Source of the DNA: Prevotella melaninogenica
Lineage (GTDB): Bacteria; Bacteroidota; Bacteroidia; Bacteroidales; Bacteroidaceae
Assembly: GCF_018128065.1 (NCBI RefSeq)
Contig: NZ_CP072360.1
Span: 748,501 to 812,500, forward strand
Direction of reading: 5' to 3'
DNA length: 64,000 nt
The translations under genes and the position numbers were made by a program. The notes below the pieces were generated by a model, which was not told where the DNA came from, searched no databases, and saw only the letters and a program-made list of their open reading frames with translations. Below are positions 45,113-54,643 of the stretch, in pieces (within the stretch, counting starts at the first letter, position 1; each line of letters starts with the position of its first letter).

Positions 45113-46726
45113 TTACTTCGCATACCCAGGGTTCTGCTCCAACTTAGGATTGTCAGAGATGTTCCACTGTGGGATAGGTAAATATCTGTTGAAGGTTTGG
45201 AAGGTACGATCCTCAACCTTACTGGTACCACTGACCACGGCACGCATTGTTGGGTCGGTAACGGCAGTGTTAACAGTACCTGTGATGCGGTTTAACGGAC
45301 CATTCAATACCGTTTCAGCTACCATCTTACCATTGCTTGTCCAACGTAAGATATCGGCACGACGGAGGCCTTCACCAGCGAACTCTGAGCCACGCTCGCG
45401 ACGAATCAACTCACGAAGCTTGTCCTTAGTGTTATACTTTGTCTGGTCAACGGCAGGCATACCAACGCGGGTACGTACCTTGTTAATCATTGTATAGACA
45501 TTTGCTGAAGGACCGTTCAACTCGTTCTCAGCCTCTGCCCATGTCAAGAGTACCTCTGCGTAGCGGAAGACGATAGGGCAAGCCTCTGTATCCCATACGT
45601 CAGCATACTGGCTCATTGGGTCTAAGTACTTACGCCATGTGAGCGCAGTCTTAGATGAGTTGGCAGCATTAGTTGGGTAGTTAGGATTCTTCTTACCATT
45701 GACATTCTCGTCGAGGGTATTGAAGATAGAACCTTCCCAATCGCAACCAGGATAGAGAATCGTCATTGCCATACGTGGGTCACGACCATGGAAAGGATGC
45801 GTTGCATCATAACCAGAACCCGCCTCAGTGATAGTCATACCATTACTCATCTCATAGTTGTCGACACAGTTCTGTGTTGGAACAACTGATGACCAACCAC
45901 CATCGCCATTGTTATACAACTGTCCGATAGTGCCCAATGGGCGAGTACCGCTCTTATACTGTACGGCAAGGATGATTTCTTTTGAGTCAACACCAGCCAA
46001 CTTAAAGAGGTTGGTATAGTCAGAATCAAGTTCATACTTACCCAAGTCGATGATAGCCTGAGCAGCATCCTTCGCCTTCTGATAGTCGCCCCAGTAGAGG
46101 GCAGCACGCATCTTCATAGCCAAGGCAGCACCCTTTGCGATACGTCCGCGTGCAGCAGGAGACGTATTGATATCAGCAATCGCCTCATCAAGGTCTTTGA
46201 ACACTAAATCCTTCACTTCTTGCTCCGTATTACGTGGCACGCGTGCCTCCTGAGCACTGGTGAAAGGCTTAACGATTGGCACACCACCATAGAGGAAACC
46301 CATGCGGAAATAGTTATAAGCACGGATAGCCTTCACCTGCGCAACGAGGTCTTTCTTTACTGCATCGCTGCTGAAGACACACTTATCAACATTCTCAAGG
46401 AAGGTGTTACATCTACCAATGATGGTATAGTCGTAGAACGACCAGCCCGGAGACGATGGTGAGAGCGAACCATTACCGATATTGGTAAAGCCTTCCCAAG
46501 GGAAGTTGTTGTACGCAAAGTCAGAGCCAGCGTCCCAATAGAGCAAGGCTGCACCTTCTTCCCAACCATCATAACAGCCCACAAGGAACTTCTCAGCATC
46601 GTCGCCCGTCTTCCATGTTGTAGCTGGCGACATTGCATCTTTCGGCACAGTGGTAAGGTAGTCATTACAAGATGTGAGCGCAAGAGCAGCCACACCTGCT
46701 AATATATATGTTCTTACTGTTTTCAT
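45113..46726 (-). CDS. SusD/RagB-type outer-membrane glycan-binding lipoprotein
   Basis: A 537-residue SusD-family lipoprotein. The start MKTVRTYILAG is chosen over a frame beginning at 46807. The type II signal is LALTSCNDY with Cys near residue 20. TPR-like helices, YNYFRMGFLYGGVPIV and later ALAMKMRAALYWGDYQKAKD, are typical. It caps the SusC barrel and binds glycan or peptide ligand at the surface. It follows SusC by 22 bases. No hydrolase or sensor regulator lies beside the pair, so the nutrient is unknown. Confidence 0.95.
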   Translation of the reverse strand: MKTVRTYILAGVAALALTSCNDYLTTVPKDAMSPATTWKTGDDAEKFLVGCYDGWEEGAALLYWDAGSDFAYNNFPWEGFTNIGNGSLSPSSPGWSFYDYTIIGRCNTFLENVDKCVFSSDAVKKDLVAQVKAIRAYNYFRMGFLYGGVPIVKPFTSAQEARVPRNTEQEVKDLVFKDLDEAIADINTSPAARGRIAKGAALAMKMRAALYWGDYQKAKDAAQAIIDLGKYELDSDYTNLFKLAGVDSKEIILAVQYKSGTRPLGTIGQLYNNGDGGWSSVVPTQNCVDNYEMSNGMTITEAGSGYDATHPFHGRDPRMAMTILYPGCDWEGSIFNTLDENVNGKKNPNYPTNAANSSKTALTWRKYLDPMSQYADVWDTEACPIVFRYAEVLLTWAEAENELNGPSANVYTMINKVRTRVGMPAVDQTKYNTKDKLRELIRRERGSEFAGEGLRRADILRWTSNGKMVAETVLNGPLNRITGTVNTAVTDPTMRAVVSGTSKVEDRTFQTFNRYLPIPQWNISDNPKLEQNPGYAK

Positions 46727-46748
46727 AATGTATATCGGGTATTTACGG

Positions 46749-49700
46749 TTAGAATGTGATATTGATACCGATAGAATGTGAACGCAGCAATGGATAAGAT
46801 GATCCACGCTCGCTGGTTACTTCTGGGTCAATATTGAATGGCAATGCATCGAAGGTAAGGAGGTTTTCACCTGCATAGTAGATACGTACCTTCTCAAGAT
46901 GAATTGCTTTGAGTGCACTCTTTGGAAGGGTGTAACCCAACTGCAAAGTCTTCAAACGCAAGTAAGCTGTGTTCCACAACCAGAAGGTTGACATAGCACG
47001 AGTCATGTCACTTGGGCTGTTTCCTGTCTCGAATACGCGAGGCAACTTAGCATTGTGATTATCCTCTGTCCATGATTCTTTCCACAGTGTTGAAGGGTGG
47101 CTGGCATCACCAGAGAACTCACCAAGTACCTCACGGTTGTAGATATGAGATACAGCACCAACACCCTGCCAAATCATAGAGAGGTCTACGTTCTTCCATG
47201 TTGCACCAAGGTTGAAGCCGTAAGTAATTGCTGGGATATCCGTGTGGTCGGTGTAGATGCGATCCTTTGAATCGAGCTTACCATCACCGTTTGTATCCTC
47301 ATAGATAAGGTCACCCGCCATGAACTTACGTCCGAATGGGTTGCCATACTTCGCTGTGTAGTCGTCAGCCTCCTGCTGTGAGTTGAAGAACTTACCTGTT
47401 GCCTTGTACATATAATAGCTTCTGTACTGCTGACCGACAGCTGTACGGCGGTTGCGGTCATCCTTATCTTCAATATATTCGGTTCCCTCACCCAAGTAGA
47501 GAATCTTATTCTTGTTGTAAGCGAAGTTCGCACCGACATTGATTGTCCAATCCTTGTTCAACTGCTTTGCGTAAGCCAATGAAAGCTCAACACCCTGATT
47601 GCGCAATGCACCGATATTATCCTTGTAAGCACCGAGTGCAAACTCTGCAGGAGCAGACACGTTCATGATAATACCCGTAGTCTTGCGGTTATAGTAATCC
47701 AACGAACCAGTCAGACCACCGAAGAGGGTAAAGTCAAGACCAACGCCCCATGTAGTAGAACGCTCCCAAGAGATTGTCTCAAGGTGATAGCTACCCTGAT
47801 AGTAACCCGGAGTGAGCTGTCCACCAAATGGATACTTCGCATTGAGGTTGTAAGTGTTCATCCAAGGATAGTAATCGCTCAAAGCATCCTGATTACCCAA
47901 CTGACCCCATGATGCACGCAACTTCAAGTTGTTCAACCATGACTTTGAACTCTCCATGAATGGTTCCTCAGAGATACGCCATGCAGCAGAGAATGATGGG
48001 AAGAAGCCCCAGCGATGACCCTCAGCAAAGCGTGAAGAAGCATCAGAACGGAAGTTTGCCTCAAAGAGGTAACGACCAGCATAGTCGTAGTTCAGACGAC
48101 CGAAGTAAGACACCATTGACAGCTCGCGAGTGTTACCAGCGTTCTGCTGTGTCGAAGCATCACCAGCGTTCATATCAGTAAGATCATTGTTAGGGAAGTT
48201 CTTACGATACATCCAATCTGGCAGATACTTAAAGCGTTCAGTATGCCAACCGAGCATAGCCTTGAAGTTATGCTTCGCAAATGACTTGTCATAGTTCAGG
48301 AACGCATCGAAGGTTGTGCGGTGCCAGTCATAATGAGCAATCTCCAACTTGTTAGGGTCAGAGGCCTTATTAGGGTTATATTGAATAAACTTCTGGAAGT
48401 AAGAGTAACGCTGTGAGTTATCAACGTAAGCCCCTTGGAGTGTCAGTTTCAAATCCTTGATAATCTGATAATCAAGACCAATCATACCCGTAAAGTTACG
48501 GTTATTGCGGTTTACGGTCATACCAGACTCCAACCAAGCCATTGGGTTACCATCAGAAACGGTTCCATAAGTACCATCTTCATACTTATAAACAATCCAA
48601 GGCGCGATGATATTCAGCTGACGAATAATCTGATCGCTACTTCCACCAGCGTATGCACTACTTGCATCGCGATAGTTGTTTTGGATATAAGAGAGGTTAA
48701 GATGGGCAGTGATGCGCTTTGACAACACCATGTCAAGATTCGCACGACCATTAAACTGCTCACGACCTGCATTAGGAAGAATACTGCTCTGCTTGAGATA
48801 ACCAGCAGAAGCAAGATACTTCACATACTCATTACCACCTGTAATGTTCACATTATGGCGGTTTTGCCAAGCTGTCTTGAATGCAAGATCATACCAGTCG
48901 GTATTAGGATAGTTGTAAGGGTCAGAGCCGTCACGGAACTTCTTAATTGCTTCATCAGAGAAACGTGGAGCCTTACCACTACGCTCCAATGCCTTATTAT
49001 AGTAGTAAGCGGCATCGGCAGAATTCATCCTTTCCATCAAGGCTGTTGCATTCTGAATACCAAAATAACCTGAATAGCTAACCTTTGGCGCACCGTTCTG
49101 CCCTCGTTTTGTAGTTACCAGAATCACACCGTTAGATGCTTTTGAACCATAGATGGCTGCTGAAGAAGCATCCTTTAGGACAGAGATACTCGCAATATCC
49201 TCTGGGTCGAGCGAGTTCAGTGTTCCTGCTTCAACACCATCAATCAAAATGTATGGCGTAGCTGAGTTCAATGTTCCCACACCACGCACAAGAATCGTAC
49301 CATTATCAAGACCCGGCGCACCGTCAGCTCCTGTCACCGTGATACCCGGAAGCAAGCCCTGCAAGCCTGAAGACACGTTAGAGATAGGACGGTTTTCAAG
49401 CGCCTTGCTATCAAGCTGTGCAACAGAACCAGAGAGGTTTGCCTTCTTCTGCGTACCATAACCGACAACGACAACCTCGCTCAAGGCGCTGTTCTCATCT
49501 TTCAGAGTAATGTTATAGTTCGTCACACCACTTCTCACCATGACACTTTGAGTAGCGAAACCAACATAACTAATCTTCAACTCCGTACCCGGAGCGACAG
49601 AGACTGAGAAGCGACCGTCCATGTCGGTCACCCCTACTGGAGTACCATTTGCCAGTATAGAAGCACCAATGACAGGGTCGCCATTAGCATCTTTCACTAC

Positions 49701-49877
49701 GCCATTGATACTCTGCTTTTGCTGCTGAACACTCATACTTGTGTTCGCATCCACATTGGCTAATACTGGGGATGGTGCAAATGCCATCAACCCAAGTGCA
49801 AAGGAGAAAGCTAAGCGACCACTAACAAATGGTGGGTGCTTTCTGCGGTTCTGACTTACTTTCATAAAATTAGACAT
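46749..49877 (-). CDS. SusC/RagA-type TonB-linked outer-membrane transporter
   Basis: A 1042-residue TonB-dependent transporter. Start options are 49877 (MSNFMKV) or 49865, and a longer frame from 49979 runs through the promoter. A signal peptide covers about residues 1-40 (ending VLA). The CarboxypepD-like domain is about 55-140, with the TonB box region EVVVVGYGTQ near 155. The plug (VSVLKDASSAAIYGSKASNG near 245) and a long 22-strand barrel follow, ending HSIGINITF. With its SusD partner it imports large oligomers. Confidence 0.95.
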   Translation of the reverse strand: MSNFMKVSQNRRKHPPFVSGRLAFSFALGLMAFAPSPVLANVDANTSMSVQQQKQSINGVVKDANGDPVIGASILANGTPVGVTDMDGRFSVSVAPGTELKISYVGFATQSVMVRSGVTNYNITLKDENSALSEVVVVGYGTQKKANLSGSVAQLDSKALENRPISNVSSGLQGLLPGITVTGADGAPGLDNGTILVRGVGTLNSATPYILIDGVEAGTLNSLDPEDIASISVLKDASSAAIYGSKASNGVILVTTKRGQNGAPKVSYSGYFGIQNATALMERMNSADAAYYYNKALERSGKAPRFSDEAIKKFRDGSDPYNYPNTDWYDLAFKTAWQNRHNVNITGGNEYVKYLASAGYLKQSSILPNAGREQFNGRANLDMVLSKRITAHLNLSYIQNNYRDASSAYAGGSSDQIIRQLNIIAPWIVYKYEDGTYGTVSDGNPMAWLESGMTVNRNNRNFTGMIGLDYQIIKDLKLTLQGAYVDNSQRYSYFQKFIQYNPNKASDPNKLEIAHYDWHRTTFDAFLNYDKSFAKHNFKAMLGWHTERFKYLPDWMYRKNFPNNDLTDMNAGDASTQQNAGNTRELSMVSYFGRLNYDYAGRYLFEANFRSDASSRFAEGHRWGFFPSFSAAWRISEEPFMESSKSWLNNLKLRASWGQLGNQDALSDYYPWMNTYNLNAKYPFGGQLTPGYYQGSYHLETISWERSTTWGVGLDFTLFGGLTGSLDYYNRKTTGIIMNVSAPAEFALGAYKDNIGALRNQGVELSLAYAKQLNKDWTINVGANFAYNKNKILYLGEGTEYIEDKDDRNRRTAVGQQYRSYYMYKATGKFFNSQQEADDYTAKYGNPFGRKFMAGDLIYEDTNGDGKLDSKDRIYTDHTDIPAITYGFNLGATWKNVDLSMIWQGVGAVSHIYNREVLGEFSGDASHPSTLWKESWTEDNHNAKLPRVFETGNSPSDMTRAMSTFWLWNTAYLRLKTLQLGYTLPKSALKAIHLEKVRIYYAGENLLTFDALPFNIDPEVTSERGSSYPLLRSHSIGINITF

Positions 49878-49905
49878 ATATTCTATTGATTTAGGTTTTG
49901 TGCTA

Positions 49906-49937
49906 CAAATATAGTCGTTTATACAATAAATACCAAA
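49906..49937 (-). promoter_or_regulatory. Full consensus promoter of susC-susD
   Basis: Minus strand TTTG (49934-49937), 20 bases, TATATTTG (49906-49913). The leader is about 20-30 bases depending on the start used. Confidence 0.75.
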
Positions 49938-50010
49938 AGAAAAGTTGTTTTTTTTCAATATGAAGTATTGTTCACGCACACAGCTAATCTTTAGTTCAGA
50001 ATTATTCTCT

Positions 50011-50331
50011 CACAGAACTCACAGATGAATAGATATAACAGAGACCTAAAGATCATTGATACCACAGAAGCCCCACCCCTAATCCCTCCCCAGTAGGAAG
50101 GGGCGTAATTACCAAGATACCCCTATTGGTTTGCAAACCTTTAGTTGATGAATAAGCTACTTGTTATGTAGTTCGTATCTTCATAAGCAAATTATCCCCA
50201 GCAAATCCCCCTCTCTGGAGGAAGGGGATGGGGTAGGGACTCTGTGTTATCCAATACCGTCAGGTCTCTGTGCGTTACGTTAGCAAAAAAGAATTCTGTT
50301 TCATCTGTGAGTTCTGTGAGAAAACATATAC
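50011..50331. repeat. Gene-less inverted repeat related to the GxxExxY cassette ends
   Basis: TTCTCTCACAGAACTCACAG at about 50011-50030 is inverted at about 50311-50331 (CATCTGTGAGTTCTGTGAGA). The inner parts share GACC/GGTC and a decayed CCGTCAGG like the cassette's CCCTGACGGG. Between them lie two GC-rich palindromes (50071-50104 and 50205-50238) and no gene. Confidence 0.55.
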
Positions 50332-50653
50332 AATTCATAATTCACAATTTACAATTCTGAATTATGATTACCACCGAAGGAAAAGTTAAAAGGCTTTGGG
50401 AAAAGTAAAAAAGTAAAAACGTTAAAGCTAAGAAGTTCAAACTTCTATCTCCAAAGTTTAAAGGGAAAAGTATTGTCAGATAAGAGAAAAAATATTACAG
50501 ATAACGACGGAAAGTTTTGTTTTATGTTGCTGTCATTTTTAACATTTCACATATCTTACTGTAGCATAACAAGTTAAGTGACGGTTTAATATGACAGGAA
50601 TGACAGGAAATAAAAACTGATACAGAAATAAGAGATTGATCTATAAAAAGGCA
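50332..50653. other. Gene-free A/T-rich stretch
   Basis: No gene is seen. It contains ATAATTCACAATTTACAATT-type runs, a homopurine run at 50370-50430 and a block near 50517-50612 with AATGACAGGAAAT that resembles 19464-19552 on the other strand. Confidence 0.5.
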
Positions 50654-50686
50654 AAAGGTGTCCAGACGGATTGCTGAACACCTTAA
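50654..50686 (-). terminator. Hairpin, possible terminator of tkt-rpiB
   Basis: AAGGTGT and ACACCTT with CAG/CTG inside. T-rich bases follow on the minus strand, about 200 bases past the rpiB stop. Confidence 0.4.
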
Positions 50687-50785
50687 TTTATTCTTTTTTT
50701 AATAGAGCTCGCCTAAATCCTAACTTGTGAGGAATAAAATGTGCGAGATGAATATGCATAGAACATATAACTCGGCAATCTGCCA

Positions 50786-50863
50786 ACTCGTAATAACTCG
50801 TTAGCTTGTAACAACCTGTCAACTTGTAATAGCTTGTTAACTCGTCAACTTGTCAACTTGCAT
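50786..50863. repeat. Short tandem repeat of about 8-10-base units
   Basis: Some nine units of the form (A)CTTGT(C/A)A or (A)CTCGT(T/C)A, for example AACTCGTCAACTTGTCAACT, run up to 20 bases before the rpiB stop region. The unit length varies. Confidence 0.7.
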
Positions 50864-50883
50864 ATTCCCCTTGTAGGCTTCTA

Positions 50884-51330
50884 TTAGCCGTGCTGAACAG
50901 GAATTTTCTTAACGCGACGTTCGTGTCTTCCGCCCTCAAAACTTGCTTTGAAGAAGGCGTCAAGAATCTTTTCAGCGGTCTTATTATCTATAAATCTGCC
51001 AGGGAGGACAATGACGTTTGCATCATTATGTTGACGAATCAACTCTGCTACATCCTTGTTCCATACCAAACCAGCACGTACACCTTGATGCTTGTTGAGT
51101 GTGATAGCCATACCCTCACCGCTACCACAGATAGCAATACCAGGATAAACTTCACCACTTTCAATGGCTTCAGCCAATGGGTGAGCATAATCAGGATAGT
51201 CGCAGCTCAAATCACTATTACAGCCAAAATCCTTATATGCATACTTGTGTTCTTCCAAATACTGGATCACGAATTGCTTTAATGGATAGCCTGCGTGGTC
51301 GCAGGCAACTCCTACTGTCTTAATTTCCAT
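50884..51330 (-). CDS. rpiB: Ribose 5-phosphate isomerase B
   Basis: A 148-residue RpiB that interconverts ribose 5-phosphate and ribulose 5-phosphate. The start MEIKTVGVACDHAGYPLKQF matches the family. An upstream frame start (51360) adds 10 residues with no match. Catalytic features are ACDHAG, YPDYAHPLAEA, GIAICGSGEGMAITLNKHQG (Cys base) and the ending RHERRVKKI. It lies 64 bases after tkt on the same strand, so it is probably in one transcript. Confidence 0.94.
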   Translation of the reverse strand: MEIKTVGVACDHAGYPLKQFVIQYLEEHKYAYKDFGCNSDLSCDYPDYAHPLAEAIESGEVYPGIAICGSGEGMAITLNKHQGVRAGLVWNKDVAELIRQHNDANVIVLPGRFIDNKTAEKILDAFFKASFEGGRHERRVKKIPVQHG

Positions 51331-51394
51331 AAGCTGTTTAGGTATTATGACCCCCCTCATTCGATGCCGGACTTAGGGGTGTCTGGTTAAACGT

Positions 51395-53410
51395 TTATGC
51401 TAAAAATGCTTTTACTTGTTTGTAAACATTCTCTGGAGTAAAGCCTAACTTCTCATCGAGAACTTTAAAAGGTGCTGAGAAGCCGAAGCTGTTGAGACCA
51501 TAGACCTTACCATTGGCACCCACTAAACCTTCGAGGGTTACTGGGAGACCTGCCGTAAGACCGAAAATCTTAGCATCTCTTGGCAGAATCTGCTCCTGAT
51601 ATTCCTTACTCTGACGACGGAATAGTCCCTCTGATGGTGCGCTAACAACACGTACCTTCACTCCATCTTTGCGTAACAACTCAGCTCCATCAACGCAGGT
51701 AGAGACCTCAGAACCACTTGCAACGAGGATGACATCATACTGTTCGTCAGAACCTGGTACGATATAAGCACCCTTTCGTGTCTGCTGATAGTCAGTGCCC
51801 TTTGGCAAACTCTTTACATTCTGACGTGAGAAGATGAGAGCTGTTGGGGTATCCATATTCTCCATTGCCATCTGCCAGCAAACCGTTGCAGCATCGCTAT
51901 CAGCTGGACGAAGTACACGAACAGAATCCTGTCCAAGATGATTTTGTAACTTCTCCATCAAGCGTATCTGTGCTTCTTGTTCTACAGGCTCGTGGGTTGG
52001 GCCGTCTTCACCTACACGGAAAGCGTCGTGACTCCATACGAACTTAACAGGCGTGCGCATGAGGGCAGCCATGCGAACAGCTGGTTTCATATAGTCAGAG
52101 AAGACGAAGAAAGTTCCCATTGCGGTGATGACACCACCATGGAGCATCATACCGATACACATACATGCCATTGCCAACTCGCTAACACCTGCTTGGAAGA
52201 AGGCACCGCTGAAGTCGTCACGTGTGAGTGCATGTGTTTTGTTGAGGAAGCCATCTGTCTTATCAGAGTTGCTAAGGTCGGCTGATGATACAATCATGTT
52301 AGGAACTTGTTCAGCAAGAACACCGAGACAAGCTGCAGAACCATTACGCGTTGGGATGTCACGCTTCTGTATAAGCCCACTCCAGTCAATCTTTGGAGCC
52401 TTGCCAGAGAACCACTCACGCATCTGTGCTGCCTTCTCAGGATTTTCTTTCTCCCAAGCTGCTTCAGCTGCATGACGCTCTGCAACAATCTTTCTGAGTT
52501 CTGCAGCACGGTCATCATAGAGTTTCTGTACGTCTGGAAAAATCTTGAATGGATCATTAATATCTCCCCCAAGATTCTTTACTGTATTTGTGTAGGCATC
52601 ACCACCCAATGGTGCACCATGAGTCTTAATGCTATGCTCGTAGTTACTACCGTCTGCCTGCAACGCTCCTTTACCCATAATGGTCTCACCAATGATAAGC
52701 GTAGGGCGATGCTCTTCCTTGTTAGCAGCAATGAGTGCTTCGCGAATAGCGTCAGGATCGTTGCCATCAATCTCCAATACATTCCAATTCCATGCCCGAT
52801 ACTTCATTGCTGTATCTTCAGACATCACAACTCCACACTCAGTAGAAAGCTGAATGTCATTAGAATCGTAGAACATAATGAAGTTATTAAGTCCCAGGTT
52901 TCCTGCTAATCGACCGACTTCCGCACTGATACCTTCTTGGATGCCACCATCAGAGATGTAAGCATAGATCTTATGCTGCATCATTGTGTTACCAAGGCGT
53001 GCCGCAAGAAACTTCTCTGCTACAGCCGCACCAGCAGCGTAAGCATGACCTTGCCCAAGTGGACCAGAAGAGTTTTCGATACCATGTGCGATGTCTCTTT
53101 CAGGATGTCCAGGAGTTATTGACCCCCACTGACGGAATTGTTTAATATCATCAATCGTGAACTTTCTCTGAAGGGTCAATGCTGCGTAAAGCATTGGAGA
53201 CATGTGACCTGGGTCAAGGTAGAATCGGTCACGTCCTGCCCACTCAGGTTGTTCTGGGTCAAAGACGAGAAATTCAGAGAATAGGATGTTAATAAAGTCC
53301 GCACCACCCATAGCTCCACCAGGGTGTCCTGATTTAGCTTTTTCAACCATTGACACTGCGAGAATTCTAATGTTATCCGCTGCTCTGTCCATTAATTTCT
53401 TGTCATTCAT
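51395..53410 (-). CDS. tkt: Transketolase
   Basis: A 671-residue thiamine-diphosphate enzyme that moves two-carbon units among sugar phosphates. Signatures are SGHPGGAMGGADF (residues about 26-38), the thiamine region YISDGGIQEGISAEVGRLA (about 150-170), DGPTHEPVEQEAQIRLM (about 470) and the ending EKLGFTPENVYKQVKAF. Full length. It is the first gene of a pair with rpiB. A consensus promoter lies at 53439-53469. Confidence 0.96.
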   Translation of the reverse strand: MNDKKLMDRAADNIRILAVSMVEKAKSGHPGGAMGGADFINILFSEFLVFDPEQPEWAGRDRFYLDPGHMSPMLYAALTLQRKFTIDDIKQFRQWGSITPGHPERDIAHGIENSSGPLGQGHAYAAGAAVAEKFLAARLGNTMMQHKIYAYISDGGIQEGISAEVGRLAGNLGLNNFIMFYDSNDIQLSTECGVVMSEDTAMKYRAWNWNVLEIDGNDPDAIREALIAANKEEHRPTLIIGETIMGKGALQADGSNYEHSIKTHGAPLGGDAYTNTVKNLGGDINDPFKIFPDVQKLYDDRAAELRKIVAERHAAEAAWEKENPEKAAQMREWFSGKAPKIDWSGLIQKRDIPTRNGSAACLGVLAEQVPNMIVSSADLSNSDKTDGFLNKTHALTRDDFSGAFFQAGVSELAMACMCIGMMLHGGVITAMGTFFVFSDYMKPAVRMAALMRTPVKFVWSHDAFRVGEDGPTHEPVEQEAQIRLMEKLQNHLGQDSVRVLRPADSDAATVCWQMAMENMDTPTALIFSRQNVKSLPKGTDYQQTRKGAYIVPGSDEQYDVILVASGSEVSTCVDGAELLRKDGVKVRVVSAPSEGLFRRQSKEYQEQILPRDAKIFGLTAGLPVTLEGLVGANGKVYGLNSFGFSAPFKVLDEKLGFTPENVYKQVKAFLA

Positions 53411-53438
53411 AAATAGATAGGATTTTTAAATTATAATG

Positions 53439-53469
53439 CAAATATAAAGATAAATATGGAGACCTCAAA
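53439..53469 (-). promoter_or_regulatory. Promoter of tkt-rpiB
   Basis: Minus strand TTTG (53466-53469), 19 bases, TATATTTG (53439-53446). The leader is about 22 bases. Confidence 0.7.
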
Positions 53470-53773
53470 ATAATGTACTTACTATTTTGAATAAATTACT
53501 CAAAAAGATGAAGGTGAAAGGTTTCTATGGGTCAGATGGGTTGTTGAGAGAAGTCGTGTGAATACTTGACACCATTGGTGCAGAGGCTCAGCACCAATGG
53601 TGTTAGGTACCAACACGTCATTAAATAATGCAGAATGAAGACTCACTTTGTGGTAAGAACTATCATAAAAGAGGGTATATCAGAATGTCCGTTGATAACG
53701 TTTTACATTCGATACGCCCTCTTTGAGTAGTGGTTTTAGTAAAAACTTATACCATTAGCCTTACTATGAATAG
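53470..53773. other. Intergenic stretch with paired palindromes
   Basis: CACCATTGGTG (53570-53580) and CACCAATGGTG (53592-53602) stand 11 bases apart with CAGAGGCTCAG between them, resembling the palindrome block inside both MITE copies. No gene is seen. Confidence 0.5.
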
Positions 53774-54442
53774 TTATAGTGAGGCATCATTATATATTTC
53801 TTTGTTGATACGATACAATGCAGCACCACGCTTGCTTGTAATCTTATCAATGTGCGTTGTCTTCTCAATGAAATCGATTTGTTTGATACGTTTGCGGAAG
53901 TTACGTTTATCAATTTCAATGCCCAAGATTGCCTCATGCACATTCTGAAGCTGTGTCAATGTGAAGAGCTCTGGCAGAAGATTAAAACCGAGTGGGTCTT
54001 TATTGATGAGTTTACGGAGTTGGCTTAAAGCGATGTGTACCATCTCTATGTGGTCACCATATAACTCTGGTAAGTTATTGATATCAACCCATTGCAAGTT
54101 GTTTTCCTCTAATAATTTATGGTCATAGTCAGAGACATTGATAAGTGCACAATAGGCAATTGAGATGACACGATCACCTGGGTCACGGTCGATCTCACCG
54201 AAGGCTCCCACCTGTCGCATATAAATATCATTGATACCCGTACATTGGAAGAGTACTCTGTTAGCAGCTTCTTTTAAGCTCTCGTCTTCTCGAACGAATC
54301 CGCCATAGAGAGATAACTTACCGCTGTATGGTTCTACTTTACGTTTACCAACGAGTAATTGAAGTTTCTTGTTTTCGAACCCCAGTACGATGCAGTCGAC
54401 CGATACCAAGTGTTTGGGTTCTCCTTTGTAGTATTTATTCAT
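53774..54442 (-). CDS. Nudix-related transcriptional regulator (NrtR/AraR type)
   Basis: A 222-residue protein with an amino-terminal Nudix fold (about residues 10-150) and a carboxy-terminal winged helix (about 155-222). The Nudix box reads GGFVREDESLKEAANRVL and then FQCTG, so the catalytic REUxEE Glu residues are replaced, as in regulators that bind a nucleotide-sugar or sugar instead of hydrolysing. Related regulators in Bacteroidota control arabinose or NAD genes. It sits between the pentose phosphate pair and the galactose genes, which fits a sugar regulator. The ligand is unknown. Confidence 0.85.
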   Translation of the reverse strand: MNKYYKGEPKHLVSVDCIVLGFENKKLQLLVGKRKVEPYSGKLSLYGGFVREDESLKEAANRVLFQCTGINDIYMRQVGAFGEIDRDPGDRVISIAYCALINVSDYDHKLLEENNLQWVDINNLPELYGDHIEMVHIALSQLRKLINKDPLGFNLLPELFTLTQLQNVHEAILGIEIDKRNFRKRIKQIDFIEKTTHIDKITSKRGAALYRINKEIYNDASL

Positions 54443-54559
54443 GTTGTATAGGTTTATATTAGAGATGTAAAAACATTATTGTCCTTTGGTTGCGTAGTAA
54501 TATTTTTTGTATAAGAGTTTAAAGGTTATACTTATGTTTATATTTATTATCTTTAGTGA

Positions 54560-54589
54560 GGGCTGAGATTCTTATACAGAATTCAGCCC
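54560..54589 (-). terminator. Hairpin between the regulator and galK
   Basis: GGGCTGA and TCAGCCC form the stem. No strong U-run follows, so termination is weakly supported. Confidence 0.35.
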
Positions 54590-54643
54590 TTATACTAATT
54601 CAATACTATTGAAAGGGAGACCTCATTGGATGTCATTCTTTTC

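Noticed and set aside
50786..50863. CRISPR array
   Set aside because: The units are 8-10 bases and contiguous without spacers.
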